This document shows, piece by piece, positions 39,157 to 47,204 of a stretch of 64,000 nucleotides of DNA. Under the pieces are notes generated by a model. That model searched no databases, had not been told where the DNA came from, and saw only the letters and a program-made list of their open reading frames with translations. The position numbers and the translations under genes are program-made. The stretch spans positions 682,001 through 746,000 of the forward strand of contig JAFOLH010000001.1 in NCBI GenBank assembly GCA_017419405.1, given 5' to 3'. Each line of letters opens with the position of its first letter. The stretch's first letter is position 1. This stretch comes from Renibacterium sp. Its GTDB lineage: Bacteria; Actinomycetota; Actinomycetes; Actinomycetales; Micrococcaceae.

Positions 39157-39870
39157 CTAGAGCGTGGCGCGGACCGCGATCTTTCCGTTGTCCGACCAAC
39201 GCACTTCGACACTCGCGATGTCGGCCAAGGGGATGTCCACGGTGGCGATCGGCGAAACCACGGTGCCCTCTGAGGCGTCCCAGCTGGCCGCGATGGTTTC
39301 TTTGCCGTTTCGTTCGATCACCACAAGCTGATAAGGCGATGGCGGGCCACCGGTGTAGCCGGGAGTGTTCCGGCTCGCCAGGTAGCTGCAGCGCCATTCG
39401 ATCTGCGTGCCCCAAGCGACCGGCAGCGCTTTGCCGGAAACCGTCACGGTCTGCGATTCGACCGCCGTGAAAATCAGTGGAACGCTTCCGGCTTGGGCTT
39501 CCGAAGCCGTCACGATCGGCACCACGACCACGGTGGCAACCACCGCCGAAGCGGCGACCGCTGCCGCGACCCCGATGCTGAGCAGCCGGCGTCGTATTTT
39601 TGAACGGCGGGCCCGCTTGGCCAACAATGGAAGGACGTCGGCGACCGAGTCCTCGGCTGCCTCCGGCGATTCCGGGGCGGTCAAGGCGATTGCCTGTTCC
39701 TGGCTGAGCCCGGCCAAAAGCCCGGGCATGCCGGCGAGTTCGGCCACGGCGGACGCGCAGCGCGGGCAACTCGCCAAGTGGGCCTCGAATTCGTGCCGTT
39801 CGGCGGGCGAGAGGGCACCAAGAACATAAGCGGCGTCCCACTGGGTGTACGGGTCCAGTGAATCGTTCAT
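39157..39870 (-). CDS. Anti-sigma factor, RskA type with zinc-binding ASD
   Basis: 237 aa. The cytoplasmic N-terminus has the anti-sigma zinc motif HLASCPRC within EFEAHLASCPRCASAVAEL. One membrane helix follows at about residues 95-120 (IGVAAAVAASAVVATVVVVP), then an extracytoplasmic RskA C-terminal domain. It should hold the ECF sigma factor at the membrane until regulated proteolysis. Its ATG overlaps the sigma stop by 4 bp. Confidence 0.9.
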   Translation of the reverse strand: MNDSLDPYTQWDAAYVLGALSPAERHEFEAHLASCPRCASAVAELAGMPGLLAGLSQEQAIALTAPESPEAAEDSVADVLPLLAKRARRSKIRRRLLSIGVAAAVAASAVVATVVVVPIVTASEAQAGSVPLIFTAVESQTVTVSGKALPVAWGTQIEWRCSYLASRNTPGYTGGPPSPYQLVVIERNGKETIAASWDASEGTVVSPIATVDIPLADIASVEVRWSDNGKIAVRATL

Positions 39871-40376
39871 TGGGTTACTCCTCTCTCCTGCAATGCGAGC
39901 TTCATGGCCCGCAGCGCGTAATGCATCCGGGACTTCACCGTTCCTTCAGGGACCCCCAATGCTTGCGCAATCTCCCTGACGGACAGCGAACGGTAGTAGC
40001 CGTGCACCAGTACCTGGCGGTGTTCCGGGGACAAACCGGACAGCGCCTCGGACACCAGCCAAGAATCCAGCACCCGGTCGGTGGCATCGGCCTGGTGCTG
40101 CTCCGGCGGGGCGTCGGTGCCCACTTCATGGCGGTTCCGGGCGCTGCGCCAGTCGTCCACCACCAGGTTCCGGGCGACTGTGAAGAGCCATGCGCGGACG
40201 GCGGCTTCCGGCCGTTCCAGGACGCCCGGCCGCTGCCAGGCCCGGAATAGGGTTTCCTGCGTGACGTCCTCGGCATAGGCGTGGTCTCCGGTGAGCCGTT
40301 TCACGAAGCGGCCCAATTCCGCGGCGTGGGCGTCGTGCAGAAGCAGTTCTTGCCCCTCGGCGTGCTCATGGCCCAT
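39867..40376 (-). CDS. ECF-type RNA polymerase sigma factor (SigK/SigL-like)
   Basis: 169 aa with region 2 (LGRFVKRLTGDHAYAEDVTQ, TLFRAWQRP, WLFTVARNLVVDDWR) and region 4 (LSPEHRQVLVHGYYRSLSV, LGVPEGTVKSRMHYAL), and no region 1 or 3. ATG 40376 has a strong AGGAGGG 5 nt upstream. It is coupled to an RskA-type anti-sigma gene. The promoter found 19 bp upstream resembles the SigL-type consensus, suggesting autoregulation. Confidence 0.92.
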   Translation of the reverse strand: MGHEHAEGQELLLHDAHAAELGRFVKRLTGDHAYAEDVTQETLFRAWQRPGVLERPEAAVRAWLFTVARNLVVDDWRSARNRHEVGTDAPPEQHQADATDRVLDSWLVSEALSGLSPEHRQVLVHGYYRSLSVREIAQALGVPEGTVKSRMHYALRAMKLALQERGVTQ

Positions 40377-40394
40377 TTCGCCCTCCTGATTGGT

Positions 40395-40422
40395 CAAACG
40401 GGGCAGCCATCGAATTGGTTCA
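40395..40422 (-). promoter_or_regulatory. Predicted autoregulatory ECF promoter
   Basis: On the minus strand TGAACC (40417-40422), 16 bp, then CGTTTG (40395-40400), just upstream of the sigma gene. This looks like the -35 GAACC and -10 CGT core typical of ECF promoters, so the sigma factor probably transcribes its own operon. Confidence 0.6.
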
Positions 40423-40458
40423 ATCCCGGTCGGAAAAATATCCGGAGCCGACGCCGGC

Positions 40459-41322
40459 TCATCGCCGAAGCAATGCCGCGGAGAGCAGATCCGGCCGGCT
40501 CAATGCCAGCGACTCGGCATTCTCCGGGATGCTTTCCCAGCGCACGGAAGGATGCTGCCGGGACAGCTCGATGAGCCATTGCCGCTGCGGTTGCCGAAGT
40601 TTCCGGTCCGAGATCAGCAGCCGAATGGCTGGCTCCGGTGCGCTGAAGTCGTCGAAGCCGATCGGTTCGACGGCTGGCAGGGCGCGCTGGAACGGCAGGA
40701 TCGCCCGGGCGTATCCGGCCAGTTCCGGGATCGCCAGCTGTTCGAAACCCGGTCTTTCGGCCGCTCGGCTGCGTACCGGCATCGGCAGCATGGCGAGCAG
40801 CCCGGCAGCAAGCCGCCTGGCACCGGTCCGTGGCGCCTCGGCACCAAAACCCCATGGGTCCAAAAACAGCAATCCGGAGACGGGGCGCTCAGCCCGCCGG
40901 GCAAGTGCCAAGGCGGGCCGGGCGGAAGCCCCGGATGCCGCGATCCGCAATGGCCGGCCGGCCGGATCGATCTCGGCGAGGGCCTGGGCCAAACAGTCGG
41001 AACTCTGCTGGGCATCGGATATCGGCAACCGTTGCTGCGAGGCCCCGACCTCGCCCAAAGGCTCGGCTACCAGGACCCGATAGGCCCGGATCAGTGCCGG
41101 CAGCGCCTTGAACCAGGTGAAGCCGGGGGAGTCCTGACCGCCCAGCAACAGCAAAGGGGGCGCCGTCCGCGGGCCACCGGAATACATCCGGATGCTGCCG
41201 TGCGCGGTCTCGGCATCGTGGGCCTCGAAGTCGCCCGGAAGCAGGCCCAGTGCGTGTTGGTAGGCTGCCGCGTGGCGCTCTCGTGATTCGACGCTGTGGA
41301 ACTGCGATACCGCCGGCCGCAT
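40459..41322 (-). CDS. Alpha/beta hydrolase-like protein
   Basis: 287 aa. The hydrolase fold is suggested by LLLLGGQDSPGFTWFKALPAL, the segment LRIAASGASARPALALA at the usual nucleophile position and LLFLDPWGFG. The elbow reads GASA, so the last Gly of GxSxG is replaced by Ala, and no clear C-terminal His is seen. Activity is therefore uncertain. ATG 41322 has AGGAAGG 5 nt upstream. It is divergent from the ArsR-like regulator. Confidence 0.65.
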   Translation of the reverse strand: MRPAVSQFHSVESRERHAAAYQHALGLLPGDFEAHDAETAHGSIRMYSGGPRTAPPLLLLGGQDSPGFTWFKALPALIRAYRVLVAEPLGEVGASQQRLPISDAQQSSDCLAQALAEIDPAGRPLRIAASGASARPALALARRAERPVSGLLFLDPWGFGAEAPRTGARRLAAGLLAMLPMPVRSRAAERPGFEQLAIPELAGYARAILPFQRALPAVEPIGFDDFSAPEPAIRLLISDRKLRQPQRQWLIELSRQHPSVRWESIPENAESLALSRPDLLSAALLRR

Positions 41323-41392
41323 GGTCACCTTCCTCGGTTCGGGCTTTCCAGGTTATCCGCTTCGGCTGAATATTCCGACAGATCATTTGTTC

Positions 41393-41421
41393 TTGACAAA
41401 TAAAGTCGTCGGTGGGAATCT
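41393..41421 (+). promoter_or_regulatory. Promoter of the ArsR-like/SRPBCC pair
   Basis: TTGACA (41393-41398), 17-bp spacer, GAATCT (41416-41421), then 7 bp to ATG 41429. The geometry implies a transcript beginning at or next to the start codon. Confidence 0.65.
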
Positions 41422-41428
41422 TGAATTT

Positions 41429-42061
41429 ATGGAAGAACTCGGCGTCATCGAAGATCCGGCCGCGGCCGAGGTGCTGCTGGACCCGATCCGGTCGGCGCTG
41501 CTGGCCGCACTCCGGGAGCCCGCCTCGGCTGCCGGCTTGGCCCAGCGGCTCGGATTGCCACGGCAAAAGGTCAACTACCACCTCAATGCCTTGGCGCAGC
41601 ACGGTTTGGTTTCGTTGGTGGAAGAGCGGCGCAAGGGCAATATGACCGAACGCGTGATGCAGTCGAGCGCCCGCAGCTTCGTGATTTCACCGATCGCGCT
41701 TTCCGCAATCGAACCGGACCCGGCGAGGCATCCGGACCAGCTTTCGGCGCGCTGGCTGATCGCCTTGGCGGCGCGTCTGATCCATGACGTCGGACGTTTG
41801 CTCAGCGGCGCGGCAGCAGCCAAGCAAAAGCTGGCGACCTTCGCCTTCGATGGCGAAATCCGGTTTGCCAACGCTGCCGCCAGGGCCGAATTCGTCCATG
41901 AACTGAGTGCGCAGATCGACCTGCTGTCGTCGAAATACCACGACCGCGACGCGCCTGGCGGGCGCGCGCACCGAATGGTTTTCGCCCTGCACCCCAGCTT
42001 GAAAAAGGCACCCGCCGAACCGCATACCAAACCCCTTCTCAGCATCGGAGAATCAGCATGA
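41429..42061 (+). CDS. ArsR-like helix-turn-helix regulator
   Basis: 210 aa. The N-terminal winged helix (LLDPIRSALLAALREPASAAGLAQRLGLPRQKVNYHL, quoted in part, then GLVSLVEERRKGN) is of the ArsR/YdfF type; the longer C-terminal part may sense or dimerise. No metal-binding Cys motif is visible, so it is not a classical metal sensor. It overlaps the SRPBCC gene by 4 bp (ATGA), a pairing frequent for SRPBCC/ArsR modules. Confidence 0.82.
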   Translation: MEELGVIEDPAAAEVLLDPIRSALLAALREPASAAGLAQRLGLPRQKVNYHLNALAQHGLVSLVEERRKGNMTERVMQSSARSFVISPIALSAIEPDPARHPDQLSARWLIALAARLIHDVGRLLSGAAAAKQKLATFAFDGEIRFANAAARAEFVHELSAQIDLLSSKYHDRDAPGGRAHRMVFALHPSLKKAPAEPHTKPLLSIGESA

Positions 42062-42771
42062 GCCGGAAATTCGACGTCAACACCGAAGCGGTGGCCAACG
42101 GCCGCCCGGAGCAGGTCTGGGCGGCCGTCGTCGCCGGTGGTTCCGGTTGGCAGTGGCCGGCGGAGGTGGAACCCCGCCTGGGCGGCGCAGGCCCGTTCGG
42201 CAGCGAAGTCACCGCCTGGCAGCCGCCGAATCATTTCGGCATCGAGATGACCGGGCCGGACGGCTTTTTCAACATCCTGGACTACGTCTTCGAGGAACTT
42301 CCCGGCGAGTCCACTCGAGTCCGCTACCGGCACTCCGGAATTTTCCTGACCGAAATGAGTGATGACGAGTGGGCCAACCAGTACGACGGCGTACGTCTGC
42401 ACACGGCGTTCTACCTGCACACCTTGGGCCAGTACGTGCAATACTTCGCGGGCCGTCAGGCCGCTTTCGCGGACGTTCAAGGGCCTGAGGCATCGGGCTC
42501 TGCTCAGGCCTTCGAGGTGCTCAAGCAGGCGATCGGGGCTGAGCAGCAAGGCCAGCAGATCAGTTTCGAGGTGCCTGGCATCGGGACCATTGCCGGAGAG
42601 CTGGACTATCTGACCGAGCACTTCGCCGGCGTCCGCACCGCAAACGCGATGTACCGGTTCTTCGGCCGGAATGCGTTCGGTCAGGTCGTGGGCATGACCA
42701 TCCACGAATTCGGCGAGGCTGCCGAGGCGCATGACGCGCAGTGGCAGGAATGGTTGGCCGGACTCTACTGA
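42058..42771 (+). CDS. SRPBCC domain protein (AHSA1/START-like)
   Basis: 237 aa. The N-terminal half has the SRPBCC pattern ([18 protein letters not shown], then [20 protein letters not shown]), a cavity fold that binds hydrophobic ligands. The C-terminal part contains [20 protein letters not shown]. It is translationally coupled to the ArsR-like gene; the ligand and function are unknown. Confidence 0.78.
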   Translation: MSRKFDVNTEAVANGRPEQVWAAVVAGGSGWQWPAEVEPRLGGAGPFGSEVTAWQPPNHFGIEMTGPDGFFNILDYVFEELPGESTRVRYRHSGIFLTEMSDDEWANQYDGVRLHTAFYLHTLGQYVQYFAGRQAAFADVQGPEASGSAQAFEVLKQAIGAEQQGQQISFEVPGIGTIAGELDYLTEHFAGVRTANAMYRFFGRNAFGQVVGMTIHEFGEAAEAHDAQWQEWLAGLY

Positions 42772-42806
42772 GCCGGCGACCGGATTCGGCAGTGCGGGTC
42801 CAAGCA

Positions 42807-42839
42807 TTGACAGTCGACTTCTGTATGACTAGCGTCATA
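42807..42839 (+). promoter_or_regulatory. Promoter with overlapping operator, upstream of TIM-barrel gene
   Basis: TTGACA (42807-42812), 17-bp spacer, TAGCGT (42830-42835). The inverted repeat TATGAC-N4-GTCATA (42824-42839) covers the -10, so a dimeric repressor is likely. Downstream AGTTGTGGAG serves as Shine-Dalgarno. Confidence 0.65.
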
Positions 42840-42875
42840 AGTAGACCGAAATCAATTCAAAGTTGTGGAGTCGCC

Positions 42876-43883
42876 GTGTCGCGTCCGATCACGTTGTTCA
42901 CCGGCCAATGGGCAGACTTGCCTTTCGAGGAAGTCGCCCGACGGGCGTCGGAGTGGGGCTTCGACGGTTTGGAGATCGCCTGCTGGGGAGACCACCTGGA
43001 TGTTTGGCGGGCCGCCGAAGACGACGCCTACCTGCAAGACCGGCTCGACATCCTGGAGCGGCACCGGCTCAAGGTGTACGCGATTTCGAATCATCTCAAT
43101 GGCCAAGCCGTGTGCGACGATCCGATCGATGAACGGCACCAGGGAATCGTCTCGGCCAGGGTTTGGGGCGATGGTGAACCGGAAGGGGTCCGGCAACGGG
43201 CCGCCGAAGAACTTAAGATGACCGCGCGGGCTGCGGCCCGCCTCGGCGTCAGCACAGTCACTGGATTCACCGGATCCGCCATTTGGAAAACCGTGGCGAT
43301 GTTCCCGCCAGTGCCGGAGGCGATGATCGCCCGCGGGTACCGAGATTTCGCCGATCGCTGGAACCCGATCATCGACGTCTTCGACGAGGTCGGCGTCCGC
43401 TTCGCTTTGGAGGTCCACCCCTCCGAAATCGCCTTCGATTACTGGACCACCAAAGCGACCCTGGACGCCATCGGCAACCGGCCGGGCTTCGGCCTGAATT
43501 TCGACCCTTCGCATTTTCTGTGGCAGGACCTCGACCCGATGGGCTTCTTGTTCGACTTCCGGGACCGGATTTACCACGTGCACGTCAAAGAATCGACGAA
43601 GCAGCTCAATGGCCGCAATGGCCGGCTGGGATCGTTGCTGCCTTGGGGAGATCCGCGCCGTGGTTGGGACTTCGTCTCGGCCGGGCACGGCGAGGTCCCC
43701 TGGGACAAAATCTTCCGGATGCTCAATTCGATCGGCTATGCCGGCCCGACCAGCATCGAATGGGAAGATGCCGGCATGGACCGCATGGTCGGCGCGCCGG
43801 AAGCTTTGGGCTTGGTCCGGAAGCTAGCCGCGATCACCCCGAGCGAAGCGGCGTTCGATGCCGCCTTCGCGACGAAGCAGTGA
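42876..43883 (+). CDS. Sugar phosphate isomerase/epimerase family protein (xylose isomerase-like TIM barrel)
   Basis: 335 aa, AP_endonuc_2/xylose isomerase-like TIM barrel. Metal-site candidates are Glu in [11 protein letters not shown], the [14 protein letters not shown] region, HVHVKE and [12 protein letters not shown]. Such proteins act in inositol or sugar catabolism. GTG 42876 has GTGGAG 5 nt upstream. It stands alone behind a repressible promoter; poxB converges on it. The substrate cannot be assigned. Confidence 0.85.
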   Translation: MSRPITLFTGQWADLPFEEVARRASEWGFDGLEIACWGDHLDVWRAAEDDAYLQDRLDILERHRLKVYAISNHLNGQAVCDDPIDERHQGIVSARVWGDGEPEGVRQRAAEELKMTARAAARLGVSTVTGFTGSAIWKTVAMFPPVPEAMIARGYRDFADRWNPIIDVFDEVGVRFALEVHPSEIAFDYWTTKATLDAIGNRPGFGLNFDPSHFLWQDLDPMGFLFDFRDRIYHVHVKESTKQLNGRNGRLGSLLPWGDPRRGWDFVSAGHGEVPWDKIFRMLNSIGYAGPTSIEWEDAGMDRMVGAPEALGLVRKLAAITPSEAAFDAAFATKQ

Positions 43884-43934
43884 CGCAGGCCAGGCATCGC
43901 CACAGCACTGGGAAGCCTGAACGACCCGGGCCGC

Positions 43935-45659
43935 TCAGAAGATCTGCCGGGCATTGCTGCGCACCAGGTCGATGAGTTCATCGCCCTTGCCGGACATCAC
44001 AGTGCGCAGCGCATAGAGCGCGAAGCCCTTTGCCTGCTCCGCAGTGATGGCCGGCGGAATGGACAACTCCTGGCGTTCCGTGCGCACGTCGACCAAGGCC
44101 GGCCCAGGATGCGCGAATGCCGTCCGCAACGCTGCCTCCAAGCCGGACGAATCCTGGACCTGGATGCCCTTGATTCCCATGGCTTCGGCGACTGCGGCGA
44201 AATCGGGATTGAGCAAATCGGTGCCGAAGGTGCGGAAGCCGGCCGCTTTCATTTCCAACTCGACGAAGTTCAGCGACGAGTTGTTGAACACCACGACTTT
44301 GACCGGGAGCTGGTTCTGGGTCAGGGTGATCAACTCGCCCAAAAGCATCGCCAGCCCGCCGTCACCGGCCATCGCGATCACCTGCCGGCCCGGATTCGAG
44401 GCTTGGGCACCGATTCCTTGGGAGAGTGCGTTCGCCATCGAGCCGTGGCTGAACGATCCGATCAGCCGCCGCCGGCCATTCATGGTCAGGTAACGGGCCG
44501 CCCAGACCACGGGCGAGCCGACGTCCGGAAGGAATACCGCGTCTTCGTCGGCGATCTGGTCGATCAACCGGGCCAGATATTGCGGATGCACCGGCTGGTC
44601 AGCTTTCCGCGGAGTCGCCAGATCGTCAAGCCGCTTCCGGGTCTTGGCGTAATGGGCCAGAGCCGTCTTCAGATGCTTGCCGGGGCGCTTCGGGGCCAGC
44701 CGGGGGAGCAGCGCGGCGATGCTTTCCTTGGCTCCGCCGACCATGCCCAGTTGGATCGGGCTGCGGCGGCCGAGATTCTCGCCTCGCAGGTCCAGCTGGA
44801 TCTTCACAGCATGCGCGGGATAGAACTGCGGGTATGGGAAATCTGAGCCGAGCACCAGAAGCGTGTCGCAGGCTTCCATTGCGCGGTAGCCGGAGGCGAA
44901 ACCGAGCAATCCGGTCATCCCGACGTCATAGGGATTGTCATACTCGATGAATTCCTTGCCGCGCAGGGCGTGCACGACCGGTGCCTGCAGAGCTTCGGCG
45001 AGTGCGACCAGTTCGGCATGTGCGCCTTGGACTCCGGCGCCGGCCAGAATCGTCACCTTCGACGAGGCATTGAGCAATTCGGCGGCCCTGGCCAGCTCAG
45101 TCTCGGCCGGAATGGTCGTCGAACGACTGGCTTCAATGCGGCTCACGGTTTCGCTGGCCGCCTGGGCGAGCGCAACATCGCCGGAAATCACCAGTACCGC
45201 CACGCCCCGTTTTTCCACCGCGGTGCGGATCGCGATGTCCAACACCCGGGGCATCTGTTCCGGAGTGGAAACCTGCTCCACATAAACGCTGCATTCCCGG
45301 AAGAGTTCCTGCGGGTGGGTTTCCTGGAAATATCCGGTGCCGATCTCCGAACTCGGGATGTGGGCGGCGATCGCCAGCACCGGCACCCGGGAACGTTGGG
45401 CGTCGTACAAACCGTTGATCAAATGCAGATTGCCCGGCCCGCAACTGCCCGCGCACACCGCCAGTTCACCGGTGAGTTCGGCCTCGGCTGAGGCCGCGAA
45501 GGCGGCCGCCTCTTCGTGTCGGACGTGCACCCAATCGATCGTGTCGGATTCCCGCAGCGCATCGGTGAAACCGTTGAGCGAATCTCCGGGAATGCCGTAG
45601 ACCCGCTGCACACCACACGCTTCCAGAGTGGACACAATGGTCTCTGCGACGTTGCTCAT
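43935..45659 (-). CDS. poxB: Pyruvate dehydrogenase (quinone)/pyruvate oxidase
   Basis: 574-aa thiamine-diphosphate enzyme. It has GVQRVYGIPGDSLNGF, the catalytic Glu in VRHEEAAAFAA and the ThDP motif GDGGLAMLLGELITLTQNQL with VVVFNN. PoxB-type enzymes decarboxylate pyruvate to acetate and CO2, passing electrons to quinone via FAD. ATG 45659 has TAGACT 6 bp upstream, overlapping a GGGAG. No neighbouring gene shares its strand. Confidence 0.9.
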   Translation of the reverse strand: MSNVAETIVSTLEACGVQRVYGIPGDSLNGFTDALRESDTIDWVHVRHEEAAAFAASAEAELTGELAVCAGSCGPGNLHLINGLYDAQRSRVPVLAIAAHIPSSEIGTGYFQETHPQELFRECSVYVEQVSTPEQMPRVLDIAIRTAVEKRGVAVLVISGDVALAQAASETVSRIEASRSTTIPAETELARAAELLNASSKVTILAGAGVQGAHAELVALAEALQAPVVHALRGKEFIEYDNPYDVGMTGLLGFASGYRAMEACDTLLVLGSDFPYPQFYPAHAVKIQLDLRGENLGRRSPIQLGMVGGAKESIAALLPRLAPKRPGKHLKTALAHYAKTRKRLDDLATPRKADQPVHPQYLARLIDQIADEDAVFLPDVGSPVVWAARYLTMNGRRRLIGSFSHGSMANALSQGIGAQASNPGRQVIAMAGDGGLAMLLGELITLTQNQLPVKVVVFNNSSLNFVELEMKAAGFRTFGTDLLNPDFAAVAEAMGIKGIQVQDSSGLEAALRTAFAHPGPALVDVRTERQELSIPPAITAEQAKGFALYALRTVMSGKGDELIDLVRSNARQIF

Positions 45660-45812
45660 CTCCCGAGTCTAGGAGTTCCAGCCCGGAATTGATGCGACGT
45701 ACGCCACATTCCATAGCCGGAATGCCGGCCTTGGGTAACAAACCGGTTGCGCTTTCCGAAGCGTCCATGGTTCTGCGCCGAATTGCGGAATTCGCTTGCT
45801 ACCGTCGAATTC

Positions 45813-46142
45813 ATGAGCAGCGAGAATTTCGGCGAAAGCATGGCACCCGAACGCGCCATTCCGGTGGACGCGTCATTGGTCACTGGAGTTTTGATCATGA
45901 TTCCGGTGATGGTCTTCAGTACCGCACTCGGATTCTTCCTGAACATGTGGCTTTTCTGGACGGTCCCGGCCTTGGCCGGCTTGGCGATCTGGGCCGTGCT
46001 TTTCTCCAAGGTCCGGGGGCGTTTGGCCGAAGAGCCGGCGGCCGCCGAAGCCGACGAGTCCGCGCAGGGGTTCGACGTCGGGGACCTGGACGGGTTGCAA
46101 AACCGCGAGGATCCGAAGGGCGATTCCGCGAAAAGCGCCTGA
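45813..46142 (+). CDS. Small membrane protein, unknown function
   Basis: 109 aa. A polar N-terminus, two membrane helices (LVTGVLIMIPVMVFSTALGF and LFWTVPALAGLAIWAVLF) and an acidic, Ala-rich tail with DVGDLDGLQNREDPKGD. I recognise no family. ATG 45813 is preceded by TACCGT 7 bp upstream, with no Shine-Dalgarno. Confidence 0.7.
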   Translation: MSSENFGESMAPERAIPVDASLVTGVLIMIPVMVFSTALGFFLNMWLFWTVPALAGLAIWAVLFSKVRGRLAEEPAAAEADESAQGFDVGDLDGLQNREDPKGDSAKSA

Positions 46143-46194
46143 AGCTGTCCGAATTCTTCAAGCCGGCCGGCTGTCCGGCTTCTATGCTGAATTC

Positions 46195-46596
46195 ATGTTG
46201 AACACCAGCACTTTCACGGTTTCCGATTGGCAGTCCGAGGACATCGGCACGGAAATCCAGACTGCATTGCCGCTGAGCCGGGCCCGAATGGTCAAGGTTT
46301 TCCGCGGCGAAATTGTGGGACGATCGGAAACCCAATTCACGGCCGCCTATTCCGAAGCCACCGGCGCCGGCAGCTATGTCGCGCTCGAATCATTCGAAGG
46401 TGAGATCTCCGGCCGGGCCGGAAGCTTCAATTTCCTGCACAGCGGCACTACGCTGGGCAAAGGCAAAGTGCATGAGATGCTGATGATCGTGCCCGGTTCC
46501 GGTACTGCGGAGTTCGCCGGAATTGCCGGAACCGGCTCCTTGCTGGTGGATTCCGACGGCACTCATCACCTGACTCTGGAGTGGCGTATTGACTGA
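46195..46596 (+). CDS. DUF3224 family protein
   Basis: 133 aa, a small beta-barrel of the allene-oxide-cyclase-like DUF3224 type, with SRARMVKVFRGEIVGRSE, GSFNFLHSGT and GTGSLLVDSDGTHHLTLEW. Function unknown. ATG 46195 has TATGCT 6 bp upstream (leaderless type). Its last codons overlap the methyltransferase remnant. Confidence 0.85.
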   Translation: MLNTSTFTVSDWQSEDIGTEIQTALPLSRARMVKVFRGEIVGRSETQFTAAYSEATGAGSYVALESFEGEISGRAGSFNFLHSGTTLGKGKVHEMLMIVPGSGTAEFAGIAGTGSLLVDSDGTHHLTLEWRID

Positions 46597-46711
46597 AGAC
46601 CATCCGCGCTTGGCCGCTGTCTACGACGAGCTCAACAGCGGTGATTGGGACGGCAAGGCTTTCGAGCCGTCGGACAGCCCGGAAATCATCCTCATCGCTC
46701 ACAACAGTTAG
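46589..46711 (+). pseudogene. Methyltransferase remnant with internal in-frame deletion
   Basis: A 40-codon frame from TTG 46589. Its first part, DHPRLAAVYDELN, matches the N-terminus of class I SAM methyltransferases; its second part, GDWDGKAFEPSDSPEIILIA, matches their C-terminal end. The whole SAM-binding middle is missing. It overlaps the DUF3224 stop by 8 bp, as the intact gene probably did. It is almost certainly non-functional as an enzyme. Confidence 0.65.
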
Positions 46712-46719
46712 GGAAAACC

Positions 46720-47154
46720 ATGGATTGGACTCTTGAAGTAGTGGTGTTGCCGGTCAGTGACCTGGCCCGGTCGATCGAGTTCTATCGGGACCGGGTGGGT
46801 TTCGATCTGGACCATGAAACCGAAAACGAGCACATGCACGTGGCGCAACTGACGCCGCGCGGTTCGGGCTGCTCAATCGTCATTGGCAATCTGCCCGCCC
46901 AGAATGAGATGGCGCCGGGCTCGATGCGCGGCCTGCAATTGGTCGTGGCCGATGCGCAAGCGGCCCGTGCGGAGCTTCTGGAACGCGGAGTCGAGGCGAG
47001 TGAACTCACGGTGTTCACTCCGGACGACGGCGGTACCTTCTTCGGTTTCGCCGATCCGGACGGGAATACCTGGGCAGTGCAGGAACTCAAGGTCCGGGCT
47101 GCGAAGCCATTGATCCCGGTCGCGGACCGCGGGCGGTTCGGCGCCGCTGACTGA
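46720..47154 (+). CDS. VOC family protein (glyoxalase/bleomycin-resistance-like)
   Basis: 144 aa: WTLEVVVLPVSDLARSIEFY, DRVGFDLDHE and a C-terminal FFGFADPDGNTWAVQEL. Single VOC pair, role unknown. ATG 46720 follows the remnant by 8 bp with GGGAAAA upstream. It converges with the extradiol dioxygenase gene. Confidence 0.85.
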   Translation: MDWTLEVVVLPVSDLARSIEFYRDRVGFDLDHETENEHMHVAQLTPRGSGCSIVIGNLPAQNEMAPGSMRGLQLVVADAQAARAELLERGVEASELTVFTPDDGGTFFGFADPDGNTWAVQELKVRAAKPLIPVADRGRFGAAD

Positions 47155-47204
47155 TCCGGCGACGGGTTCACGCTGCGCGCCGGCCTGGCTGAGGTCAGCC
47201 CGGT

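Noticed and set aside
46720-47154. VOC protein 46720 as part of the ring-cleavage cluster
   Set aside because: It is a single-module VOC protein on the opposite strand, converging on the dioxygenase gene, and belongs to the DUF3224/remnant side.
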